Assembly: GCA_039822785.1 (NCBI GenBank)
Contig: JBCBMO010000007.1
Location: 263,830 to 327,829 of the forward strand
Length of the DNA stretch: 64,000 nucleotides
Direction of reading: 5' to 3'
DNA from: Thermohalobaculum sp039822785
Lineage (GTDB): Bacteria; Pseudomonadota; Alphaproteobacteria; Rhodobacterales; Rhodobacteraceae
The notes under the pieces were generated by a model. That model saw only the letters and a program-made list of their open reading frames with translations. It had not been told where the DNA came from and did no database searches. Positions within the stretch are counted from its first letter, which is position 1; each line of letters opens with the position of its first letter. Made by a program: the position numbers and the translations under genes. Of the stretch, positions 1 through 8,031 are shown in pieces.

Positions 1-361
1 CCGCGGCAAGGTGGCGATGCGTCTGCGGCGAGCCCGCGATGAAAGCACCGCCGTGGAAGTATAGGATGACCGGCGTGGTATCCGCCGGATCAGCGACCGG
101 TGTTTGCGGTCGCCAGCCTTCGCCATGCGCCGTCACCCAGAGCCCTTCGCGCGTCCGAGGCTCTGCCAGGGCCCCGGTCGGCAAATCGATCGGCACGCCG
201 AGAGCGCCCGCCGGATGCCGTGCAAGGCGCCGGACGCTGCGCGCAAAGATCCCCCGCAGAACGGCCGGGTCCTGAACGCGCGCGAGCATGCGCTTCGTCG
301 TCAGCTTGAGGCCGAACGACAGCAGCGATGCAGGCAGGTTGAACTGCGCCAACCAGCTCAT
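1..361 (-). CDS. alpha/beta hydrolase (HSL-like esterase), N-terminal part, cut by window edge
   Basis: Reading leftward from ATG at 361 gives about 120 residues (MSWLAQFNLPASLLSFG...) that run off the window without a stop. Near the edge is YFHGGAFIAGSPQTHR. HGG[AG]F is the oxyanion-hole motif of the hormone-sensitive-lipase branch of alpha/beta hydrolases, which act on short-chain esters or lactones. The nucleophile and acid/His residues lie outside the window, so substrate is unknown. It follows gshB by 68 bases on the same strand and may be co-transcribed. The start is the first ATG after the gshB stop. Confidence 0.72.
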   Translation of the reverse strand, partial: MSWLAQFNLPASLLSFGLKLTTKRMLARVQDPAVLRGIFARSVRRLARHPAGALGVPIDLPTGALAEPRTREGLWVTAHGEGWRPQTPVADPADTTPVILYFHGGAFIAGSPQTHRHLAA

Positions 362-429
362 GATCAGCGTGATCCCCCTGCCCAGGCTAGCCAGAGCACG
401 CGCGGGCTCTCTTCCAGCGCAATCACGGC

Positions 430-1386
430 TCAGCCGGGGCGGGTCTCGGCGAAGCGGCGCTCTACCGCCTCCCAGATCAGCCCGGCGGCGTTGATGCCGC
501 TGAAGCGCTCCAGCTCTTGGATGCCGGTGGGGGAGGTCACGTTGATCTCCGTCAGCATGCCGCCGATCACGTCGATGCCGACGAAGATCAACCCACGCTC
601 CTTCAGCGTCGGGCCGATGCGGGCACAGATCTCCAGATCGCGCTCGGTCAGCGCCGAGGGCTCGGGGCGGCCGCCCACGTGCATGTTCGAGCGCGCCTCA
701 CCCTGCTGCGGCACGCGGTTGATGGCGCCCACCGCCTCCCCGTCGACCAGGATCACGCGCTTGTCGCCCTCGCTCACCGCCGGCAGGAAGGCCTGGGCCA
801 TGACCGGCTCGCGGTTGCGCTCGGCGAACATCTCTTGGAGCGAGGCGAGGTTGGGATCGTCGGGCTTCACCCGGAAGACGCCGGCGCCGCCGTTGCCGAA
901 GAGGGGCTTCACGATCATGTCGCCATGCTCGGCGCGGAAGGTGCGCAGATCCTCCAGCGTTCGGGCGATCATGGTGGGCGGCATCAGGTCGTGCACCTCC
1001 AGGACCATGAGTTTCTCGGGGCTGTTGCGCACCCAGAAGGGGTCGTTCACCACCAGGGTCTGCGGGTGAATGATCTCCAGCAGATGGGTGTTGGTGATGT
1101 AGCTCATGTCGAAGGGCGGATCCTGGCGCAGCCAGACCACGTCGAGCTCGGCCAGATCGCGCAGCTCCCGCGGCCCGAGGGTCGCGGGCGCCGCCGGGTC
1201 GGCCTGGACGGTGACCGGATGGCCCGCTGCCATCACCTTACCACCGCGCCAAAGCAGATCGGGGACGTTGTAGTAGAAGAGCTCATGGCCGCGGGTGGCG
1301 GCTTCGAGCATCAGGCGAAAGGTGGAATCCGCCCGGATGTCGACGCTCTCGATGGCGTCCATCTGAAAGGCGACGGTCAGGCTCAT
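430..1386 (-). CDS. gshB: glutathione synthetase
   Basis: Cytoplasmic ATP-grasp enzyme joining gamma-glutamylcysteine and glycine, the second step of glutathione synthesis. The chosen start gives 318 residues beginning MSLTVAFQMDAIESVDI, the usual GshB N-terminus; an open frame extends upstream to 1458 but that part does not resemble the family. Visible motifs are NDPFWVRNSPEKL (about 114-126), the ATP-grasp loop KPLFGNGGAGVF (160-171), EGDKRVILVDGE (206-217) and TEINVTSPTGIQE (279-291). Length matches E. coli GshB (316). It is fourth in the minus-strand run rsmI-yraN-BON lipoprotein-gshB, 111 bases after the BON gene, so it may have its own promoter. Confidence 0.96.
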   Translation of the reverse strand: MSLTVAFQMDAIESVDIRADSTFRLMLEAATRGHELFYYNVPDLLWRGGKVMAAGHPVTVQADPAAPATLGPRELRDLAELDVVWLRQDPPFDMSYITNTHLLEIIHPQTLVVNDPFWVRNSPEKLMVLEVHDLMPPTMIARTLEDLRTFRAEHGDMIVKPLFGNGGAGVFRVKPDDPNLASLQEMFAERNREPVMAQAFLPAVSEGDKRVILVDGEAVGAINRVPQQGEARSNMHVGGRPEPSALTERDLEICARIGPTLKERGLIFVGIDVIGGMLTEINVTSPTGIQELERFSGINAAGLIWEAVERRFAETRPG

Positions 1387-1497
1387 GGCGCAGTCTCCGC
1401 TCGCCGGGTCGGCGTGGCCCGGCCGTTGCGACCTGCCAGAGGGGCGCGCCCCGGGCAAGGGGCACGCTCCGCTTTGGAACCCTGCGGGAACCCGGGG

Positions 1498-2166
1498 CTA
1501 GATCGGCGCCCGCGCCCTGGCCGCAGCCTCCGCCTCCGCCTCAGGGGCGGCTACTGCGGCCTGCGCCGCGGGGGCCTGGCGCCGCGGGTCGTCGATCAGC
1601 AGCACGTGGCTGACGACCCGCGCCACCCCGTCCACGCCGCGGGCATGGGCGATGACCGTGTCGAGCTCGCCCGAGGACCGCGCAAGGCCTGTGAGATGGA
1701 CGACGCCGTCCACCGTCTCGACGTTGTAGTTCTGGCTTGCGACGTCGAGATCGGTCAGCAGCCGGTACCGTACGCCGTTGGCGATGCGCACATCGCGCCA
1801 ATAGGCGCCGATGCCGCTGTCCTCGGCCACCGTGATCTCATTGGTCACGGCAACCACGCCGGGGCCGGTCCAGGCGATCGCCTCCGCGTCCACCCGGTCC
1901 TGCCGCTCGGGCACCGAACCGGTGAGGAGCACGCGCTTCTCCACCACATCGACGCCGACGTCGCGGTAAAGCTCGCCCGAATGAGCGCCCAGCCTGTTGC
2001 CGATCGAAAGGGCGATTTCCGTGTCGCTGAGCGCGTCCATGGTCGAACGCTCCTGCACGACGGAGCGCGCCACGACGGTGGTGCCGCCGACCAGCACCGC
2101 CGGTCCACAGCCCGTGAGCAGGGCCGCCACCAGGGCGGGCCATGCCCGGGTCATCACGATTTTCAT
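1498..2166 (-). CDS. BON-domain lipoprotein (YraP/DolP/OsmY-like)
   Basis: 222 residues. An N-terminal lipoprotein signal ends in LLTGC (lipidated Cys20). Two BON domains follow, roughly residues 47-117 and 126-190, each with the family pattern VxLTGxV (VLLTGSVPE, VHLTGLARS). BON lipoproteins such as DolP sit in the outer membrane, bind anionic phospholipid and support envelope integrity. The C-terminal 30 residues are a low-complexity Ala/Glu tail. In E. coli the dolP gene also sits by yraN and the lpoA/rsmI cluster, so the neighbourhood (yraN stop 16 bases upstream) supports the call. Confidence 0.9.
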   Translation of the reverse strand: MKIVMTRAWPALVAALLTGCGPAVLVGGTTVVARSVVQERSTMDALSDTEIALSIGNRLGAHSGELYRDVGVDVVEKRVLLTGSVPERQDRVDAEAIAWTGPGVVAVTNEITVAEDSGIGAYWRDVRIANGVRYRLLTDLDVASQNYNVETVDGVVHLTGLARSSGELDTVIAHARGVDGVARVVSHVLLIDDPRRQAPAAQAAVAAPEAEAEAAARARAPI

Positions 2167-2182
2167 CTCTTGCCTGCCTCGT

Positions 2183-2587
2183 TTACTGATCGTCCTGCTC
2201 GAAACCGCGGGCGTTTTTGATCACCGTCGGTTGCGCCGTGCCGTCCACGAGGACGACATCGAAACGCGCCCGACAGGCCCTGCCCGTCTCGTTCGTGTGT
2301 TCGATCATAAACTGAGAGGCCGCTTGCTCCAAGCGTCGCCATTGCTGGGGCCGGATCGGGTCGTCGACGACGCGGCGCCCGCGCTTCTTCACCTCGACGA
2401 AGACGAGGATGTCGCCGTCTTTTGCCACGAGGTCCAGTTCACCGCCGCCGATCCGCCGCCGCCGCGCCAGGATCGACGCACCATCCCGCCGGTAGAGGCG
2501 TTCGACCCCTTCCTCCGCCAGTAGGCCGGCTAGATGGTTCTGCCGCCCGCGCGCGGCCTTTGCAGTGGTTGGTGTGACGACACGCAT
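2183..2587 (-). CDS. yraN: YraN family (UPF0102) endonuclease-like protein
   Basis: 134 residues from MRVVTPTTAKAARG. The core GGGELDLVAKDGDILVFVEVKKR has the conserved E-(x)-D ... D ... E-V-K pattern of the UPF0102/YraN family, a restriction-endonuclease-like fold related to Holliday-junction resolvases; cellular role is not settled. An in-frame ATG at 2632 would add 15 residues, but GGAGAG lies just upstream of 2587 and decides the start. It sits between rsmI (53 bases upstream) and the BON lipoprotein, the classic yraN neighbourhood. Confidence 0.9.
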   Translation of the reverse strand: MRVVTPTTAKAARGRQNHLAGLLAEEGVERLYRRDGASILARRRRIGGGELDLVAKDGDILVFVEVKKRGRRVVDDPIRPQQWRRLEQAASQFMIEHTNETGRACRARFDVVLVDGTAQPTVIKNARGFEQDDQ

Positions 2588-2640
2588 CGTCTTCTCTCCA
2601 TGCCCTGCTGTGGTTATCGCAGCGCTCAGCAAAGACTTCC

Positions 2641-3573
2641 CTAATCCGCCGGTCCTTCTTCGGCACTCTCCGACAGCGCGAGCGCGCGCGCGTATACCTG
2701 CTTGCGCGGCAGGCCGAGGTCTTGGGCAACCCTGGCCGTCGCATCGCGCAGGCTGAGCTCGCTCAGCGCGGCCCGCAGCGCCGGATCGAGATCGGCCGCC
2801 TCCGCCCCCGGCGCGCGCACCGGGGGCCCGGCGAGCAGCACGATCTCGCCCTTGGGCGCACCCTCCGCGGCCAGCCAGGCCGCAAGCTCGCCCAGGGGTG
2901 CCCGCACCACAGTCTCGAAGCGCTTCGTCAACTCCCGCGCCAGGGCACCGGGGCGCGCCTCCCCGAGTGCTGCCGCCATATCCGCAACGCTCTGCACCAC
3001 CCGATGGGGGCTCTCGAAGACCACCAGCGTCGCCGGTACTGCGGCCAGTTCCGCATAAAACCGACGCCGCGCCGCGGACTTTGCCGGGGGGAACCCTGCG
3101 AACAGGAACCGGTCCGTCGGCAACGCCGACAGGCTGAGCGCGGCCAGCGGCGCCGAGGCGCCGGGCACCGCCGTCACGCCATGGCCCTCGGCCACCGCCA
3201 TCTCCACCAGCCGGTACCCTGGATCGGCCACCAGCGGCGTGCCCGCGTCCGAGCAGTAGGCCAGCGACCGCCCTTCCGCCAACCAGCGCGACAGGCGCGG
3301 CCGCTGCGCAGCGCCGTTGCGGTCGTGGTAGGCGACGATGGGCCGACCGGCCAGCGCGATGCCGTGCAGATCCATCAGCTTGAGGGTCTGGCGCGTATCC
3401 TCCGCCGCGATCATCTCGGCCGCGGCCAGCACGTCCAGGGCCCTCAGCGTGATGTCGCGGGCATTCCCGATGGGCGTCGCGACCAGGTAAAGGCCCGGAT
3501 CGAGTGGCGGCACAGCCCTTGGCGCACCGCCCGGTGGCGCCAGGTCATCGCCCTCTCCCCGGCCGCGCGTCAT
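2641..3573 (-). CDS. rsmI: 16S rRNA (cytidine(1402)-2'-O)-methyltransferase RsmI
   Basis: SAM-dependent tetrapyrrole-methylase-fold enzyme that 2'-O-methylates C1402 in 16S rRNA. 310 residues. Motifs are LYLVATPIGNARDITLRAL (about 29-47), EDTRQTLKLMDLHGI, SDAGTPLVADPGYRLV, VPGASAPLAALSLS, and FESPHRVVQSV near the middle. The frame is open far upstream but the family begins near the GLYLVATPIGN stretch; ATG at 3573 has AAGGGGGA upstream. The first gene of the minus run, divergent from the LpoA-like gene across 187 bases that should hold both promoters. Confidence 0.95.
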   Translation of the reverse strand: MTRGRGEGDDLAPPGGAPRAVPPLDPGLYLVATPIGNARDITLRALDVLAAAEMIAAEDTRQTLKLMDLHGIALAGRPIVAYHDRNGAAQRPRLSRWLAEGRSLAYCSDAGTPLVADPGYRLVEMAVAEGHGVTAVPGASAPLAALSLSALPTDRFLFAGFPPAKSAARRRFYAELAAVPATLVVFESPHRVVQSVADMAAALGEARPGALARELTKRFETVVRAPLGELAAWLAAEGAPKGEIVLLAGPPVRAPGAEAADLDPALRAALSELSLRDATARVAQDLGLPRKQVYARALALSESAEEGPAD

Positions 3574-3760
3574 GCGCTCATTCCCCCTTATTCCGCGAAA
3601 CCGCCACCGCCTTGAACCTGCGTTTACTTTTTCGAGGGGTGATGCAAGTGTCCCGCCAGCGCAGAGGTGCCGCTGGGGCGCAGCGCGGGAACGGCACAGG
3701 GACGGCAGCGGGCGCAGGGGCGCCTGGCGGGACGACGTCCACGCCGGCAGGGAGAGGCCG

Positions 3761-5023
3761 ATGACGCGCGCGCTGAGCAGCATACCGAGCGTGACAACCC
3801 GGATCGCCGCGACCGCTGGGCGCCGCGGCCTTGGCGTGCCGCTCAGGCGCCTGGCCAGCCTGGTGGCGATGCTCGGCATCATGGGTCTGGCCGCCTGCAG
3901 CGCGCAGCGGGATGCCGACGCCCCCGTCGCCGAGGCGCCGGAAGCCCCGGTCCAGCAACCGGTGCCCAGCGGCCCGGTCCCCGTGGCGCTGCTCGTCCCC
4001 CTCGGCGCAGCGCAGGAGCGGGTGGGCAACGACGCGCGCGCCATCACCAACGCCGCCCGCATGGCGCTGGAGGAAGGGCCGGCCGACGCCATCACGCTCA
4101 ACATCCTCGACACCGGCGGCACGGCGGAGGGCGCGCGCCTGGCCGCCAGCCGGGCGGTCGAGCAGGGTGCCGCCCTGATCCTGGGGCCGCTCTTCTCGGC
4201 CTCGACCAGCGCCGTCGCCCCCATCGCGCGGCCCACCGGAGCACCGGTCCTCTCCTTCTCCACCGATACCACGGTCGCCGGCAGCGGGGTCTGGGTCACC
4301 GGCTTCACGCCGGAGGACGAGGTCCAGCGCATTCTCGCCTTCGCCGCGCGCAATGGCATCACCCGCGTCGGCGTCTATGCCCCCGACATCCCCTATGGTC
4401 AGGCCGCCCTGCGCGCGGTGGAGGGGGCCGCGGCCCGAACCGGGATCAGCGTCGTTGCGCGCGAGAGCTACCCGCGCAGCTTCCAGGACATCGAGCGGAC
4501 CTCGGGCGCCTTTGCCGCCATGGCGCGTTCCCTGGGCGCGGAGGCGGTGCTGCTGCCGGACTTCAGCCAGGGCCTGCAGACCGCCGCCAGTTTCATGGCC
4601 TTCCACGGCGTGGTGCAGCCGGAGATCCGCTATCTCGGCACCGGCCAATGGGAGGCGGGGGAGACCCTGCGTGAGCAGGCCCTGGTGGGCGGCTGGTTCG
4701 CCGGCGCCGACCCCATCGCGGCCGATGCCTTTGCGGGGCGCTACCGGGCGCGCTTTGGCAGTCGGCCGCCCTTCGTCGCCGTCCTCGGCTATGACGCCGC
4801 GCGCGTCGCCATCGAACTCGCCGTCCAGGCCCGCACCCTGGGCGATGCAACGCCCTACGGGCCGGAGGCCCTGACCCAGGAGGCGGGCTTCGCCGGCGGC
4901 GTCGGCGCGCTGCGCCTGTTGCCCGATGGCACGGCCCAGCGCGGCATCGCCGTACTGGAGGTCGGACAGGGCGGCTTCATCACCCGTGAGCCTGCGCCGA
5001 CCCGGTTCGGCGCAGGCTCCTGA
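3761..5023 (+). CDS. penicillin-binding protein activator, LpoA/YraM-like lipoprotein
   Basis: 420 residues. The signal peptide ends GLAAC (lipidated Cys46), followed by a Pro/Ala linker and then a periplasmic-binding type I domain (about 70-400) with VALLVPLGAAQERVG, LILGPLFSASTSAVAPIA and VGVYAPDIPYGQAALR. This is the LppC/LpoA C-terminal fold; LpoA activates PBP1A for peptidoglycan synthesis. The TPR-like N-terminal domain of E. coli LpoA is absent, as is common in alphaproteobacteria. ATG at 3761 has GGAGAGG ten bases upstream. Divergent from rsmI, its conserved neighbour. A strong hairpin overlaps its last codons. Confidence 0.88.
   Translation: MTRALSSIPSVTTRIAATAGRRGLGVPLRRLASLVAMLGIMGLAACSAQRDADAPVAEAPEAPVQQPVPSGPVPVALLVPLGAAQERVGNDARAITNAARMALEEGPADAITLNILDTGGTAEGARLAASRAVEQGAALILGPLFSASTSAVAPIARPTGAPVLSFSTDTTVAGSGVWVTGFTPEDEVQRILAFAARNGITRVGVYAPDIPYGQAALRAVEGAAARTGISVVARESYPRSFQDIERTSGAFAAMARSLGAEAVLLPDFSQGLQTAASFMAFHGVVQPEIRYLGTGQWEAGETLREQALVGGWFAGADPIAADAFAGRYRARFGSRPPFVAVLGYDAARVAIELAVQARTLGDATPYGPEALTQEAGFAGGVGALRLLPDGTAQRGIAVLEVGQGGFITREPAPTRFGAGS
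4990..5017 (+). terminator. hairpin inside the 3' end of the LpoA-like gene
   Basis: Perfect 11-bp stem GCCTGCGCCGA / TCGGCGCAGGC with loop CCCGGT. It ends 6 bases before the end of the stop codon. No T-run follows (TCCTGAGAG). It may terminate or stabilise the upstream transcript, or attenuate read-through into glnD 107 bases later. Confidence 0.55.
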
Positions 5024-5123
5024 GAGAGCGCATGACGAAAACCCCGCTGCGCGCCAGGGGCGCGCGTGATGACAAAGCCAAACCGACACCCCCGGCGATC
5101 CGGCCCAGCGCGGGGTCGCGACC

Positions 5124-8024
5124 TTGAGCGGCGCCGCGGCCAGGGCCGCGGAGGCGCCCACCTTCGCCGGGCTCTCCCATCTGATCTGCCCGCCCGAAGG
5201 GATCGCCGACCGTGCGCGCCTGCTGGCGGCCATCGATGCGCTGGCCCGCACGCACGTCGGCAAGCCCACGGCCCTGCGCCACGAGGTCGTGGGCCTGCTG
5301 AGCGAAACGCTGGCCGAGGGGCGCGCCCGGGTGCGGCAGGCACTGCTCGCCCAGCCCGCCGCCGGACTGCGGGTCGCCCGCGCCTATAGCCACGCCACCG
5401 ACGTCGTCGTCGCGGGCACCGTCCATCTGGTCACCCAGCATCTGCATCCCGCCCCGGTCCGCACCCGGGGCGAGCGGCTGTCGGTCATCGCTGTCGGCGG
5501 CTACGGCCGGGGCGAGATGGCGCCCTTCTCCGACGTCGACCTGCTGTTCCTGACCCCCTGGAAACGCACCCCCTGGGCCGAGAGCGCGGTGGAGGCAATC
5601 CTCTACATCCTCTGGGATCTCAAGCTGAAACTCGGCCAGTCGGTCCGCACGATCTCCGAGACGATGCGCTATGCCAGCAGTGACTGGACCATCCGCACCA
5701 ACCTGCTGGAGATGCGCTACATCGCCGGCGACCCGGAGCCCGCCCGCGCGCTGGAGGAACGGCTCTGGGAGGAGCTGTTCCTCAAGACCGGTCCCCAGTT
5801 CGTGGAGGCGAAGCTCGCCGAGCGCGACACCCGCCACACCCGCCACGGCGGCTCGCGCTACCTGCTCGAGCCCAATGTGAAGGAGGGCAAGGGCGGCCTG
5901 CGCGACCTGCAGACGCTCCATTGGATCAGCCGCTATCTCTACCGGGTCGACAAGGCCTGGGAGCTCTGCCCCCTCGGCGTCTTCGAGGAGGAGGAGGTCC
6001 AGCGCTTCGCCGATGCCGCCAAGTTCCTCTGGGCCGTCCGCCACCACCTGCACGACCAGGCCGGGCGCGCGACCGAGGTGCTGGCCTTCGACCGCCAGGT
6101 CGAGATCGCCGAGCGCTTCGGCTACAGCGACGCCGACGGGCGCCGGGCGGTGGAGCACTTCATGCACCGCTACTTCCGCCACGCCAAGGACGTGGGCGAT
6201 CTGACCCGCATCTTCTCCGCCGCGCTGGAGGCGCAGCACGCTAAGGAGCGGCCGCGGTTTTCGATGCTGCTGCGCGCGCTCTCGATCACCGACCCCACCG
6301 TCGGCAGCCGCTATACCGTGCGCGACGGTCGCCTGGCCCTGGCCGATGATGCGCTGTTCGACCATGAGCCCATCGCCCTGTTGGATCTGTTCCGGGAGGC
6401 CGCGCGCACCGACGCCCGCATCCACCCCGCCGCCATGCGCCAGGTGACCCGCCATCTCGATCTGCTCGAGGGTCTGCGCGATGACCCCGCCGCCAACGCC
6501 CTGTTCCTCGAGCTGCTGACCGACAAGACCCATGCCGACTGGCTGATGCGGCTGATGAACGAGACCGGCGTCCTCGGCCGTTTCATGCCGGTGTTCGGGC
6601 GCTGCGTCGCGATGATGCAGTTCAACATGTACCACCACTACACGGTGGACGAGCACACCATCGAAACCCTGCGCACCCTCGCCCGGATCGAGCGGGGCGA
6701 GGCAACGGAGGAGCATCCGGTCGCCTCCGACATCGTGCGCCAGGGGCTGAACCGAAGGGTGCTCTATGTCGCGCTCCTGCTCCACGACCTTGGCAAGGGC
6801 CAGCCGGCCGATCACTCCATCCTGGGTGCGGAGATCGCGGCGAGCGTTTGCCCCCGCCTCGGCCTCAGCGAGACCGAGTGTGAGCTGGTGGAATGGCTGG
6901 TGCGCCACCACCTGCTCATGTCGGACTATGCGCAGAAGCGCGACATCGCTGACCCCAAGACCGTCCGCGATTTCGCCCGCGTGGTCCAAAGCCCGGAGCG
7001 GTTGCGCCTGCTCCTGATCCTCACCGTCTGCGATATCCGCGGCGTGGGCCCCGGGGTCTGGAACAACTGGAAGGCGCAGCTGCTGCGCAAGCTCTACTGG
7101 GACACCCGGGCCTATCTCACCGGCGGCGGCGATGTGATCGCCACCCAGGCCGCCCGCATCCGGGAGGCGAAGGAGGCCCTGGCCCATGGCCTCTCGGCCA
7201 TCGGTTGGGCGCCGGAGGCGATCGCGGCGGAGCAGGAGCGTCACTATCCGCAGTACTGGCTGGGGGTGGAGACACCGAACCACGTCCGTTTTGCCGAGCT
7301 GGCAGCGAAGGCGGCGAAGGGCAAGGCGCACCGGATCCACACCCACTTCGACCTGGACGCCGACCGCGACGTCACCCTGGCCAGCCTCTACATGGACGAT
7401 CATCCAGGGCTGTTTGCGCGCATGGCCGGTGCCTTCGCCATCGCCGGCGCCAATGTGGTGGACGCCCGCAGCTACACCTCGGTCGATGGGATGACCTGCG
7501 CCACGTTCGGCATCCAGGACGCCGACGGTCGGGCCTTCGACGAGACGCGCCTGCCGCGTCTCAGCCGTGCGATCGAGCGGACGCTGGCCGGCAAGGTCGT
7601 CGCCCGCAAGGCGATCGCCGAGCGTCAGCGTGACAAGCCGCGGGAGCGCCCCTTCACCGTGCCGACCCAGATCGTCTTCGACAACGATGCCTCCGAGCTT
7701 TACACGGTGATCGAGGTGAACGCCCGCGACCGGCTGGGTCTGCTGCACGCCCTGGCGCGGACCCTGACCGAGAACAACGTGAACATCTTCACCGCGATCA
7801 TCGCGACCTATGGCGAGCGAGCGGTGGACGTCTTCTACGTGAAGGACCTCTTCGGCCTGAAGATCCACAGCGCCACCAAGCAAAAGCAGCTGACCGCGCG
7901 ACTGACTGCGGCCATTGCGGCGGTCCATCCGAACGCCGATCCTGAAAGCAGCGGTGACGGGGGCAGCGGCGGCGACGGCGATGGGAGCGGGCCATCTGGG
8001 CCAAGCGATCGGCCCCAGCCATGA
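5124..8024 (+). CDS. glnD: bifunctional PII uridylyltransferase / uridylyl-removing enzyme
   Basis: Senses glutamine and controls nitrogen metabolism by adding or removing UMP on PII proteins. 966 residues. The nucleotidyltransferase site is GGYGRGEMAPFSDVDL (125-140), the HD-type removing domain shows HHYTVDEHT and LLHDLGKG (about 551-558), and two C-terminal ACT domains begin near 749 (DHPGLFARMAGAFAIAGANV) and 860 (DRLGLLHALARTLTENNV), the glutamine sensors. A stop lies upstream in frame at about 5067, so TTG at 5124 is the earliest start. It overlaps by TTGA the end of a possible 31-codon ORF (5032-5127). The tail is Gly/Ser-rich and overlaps the next gene region. Confidence 0.96.
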   Translation: MSGAAARAAEAPTFAGLSHLICPPEGIADRARLLAAIDALARTHVGKPTALRHEVVGLLSETLAEGRARVRQALLAQPAAGLRVARAYSHATDVVVAGTVHLVTQHLHPAPVRTRGERLSVIAVGGYGRGEMAPFSDVDLLFLTPWKRTPWAESAVEAILYILWDLKLKLGQSVRTISETMRYASSDWTIRTNLLEMRYIAGDPEPARALEERLWEELFLKTGPQFVEAKLAERDTRHTRHGGSRYLLEPNVKEGKGGLRDLQTLHWISRYLYRVDKAWELCPLGVFEEEEVQRFADAAKFLWAVRHHLHDQAGRATEVLAFDRQVEIAERFGYSDADGRRAVEHFMHRYFRHAKDVGDLTRIFSAALEAQHAKERPRFSMLLRALSITDPTVGSRYTVRDGRLALADDALFDHEPIALLDLFREAARTDARIHPAAMRQVTRHLDLLEGLRDDPAANALFLELLTDKTHADWLMRLMNETGVLGRFMPVFGRCVAMMQFNMYHHYTVDEHTIETLRTLARIERGEATEEHPVASDIVRQGLNRRVLYVALLLHDLGKGQPADHSILGAEIAASVCPRLGLSETECELVEWLVRHHLLMSDYAQKRDIADPKTVRDFARVVQSPERLRLLLILTVCDIRGVGPGVWNNWKAQLLRKLYWDTRAYLTGGGDVIATQAARIREAKEALAHGLSAIGWAPEAIAAEQERHYPQYWLGVETPNHVRFAELAAKAAKGKAHRIHTHFDLDADRDVTLASLYMDDHPGLFARMAGAFAIAGANVVDARSYTSVDGMTCATFGIQDADGRAFDETRLPRLSRAIERTLAGKVVARKAIAERQRDKPRERPFTVPTQIVFDNDASELYTVIEVNARDRLGLLHALARTLTENNVNIFTAIIATYGERAVDVFYVKDLFGLKIHSATKQKQLTARLTAAIAAVHPNADPESSGDGGSGGDGDGSGPSGPSDRPQP

Positions 8025-8031
8025 GCGCGGG

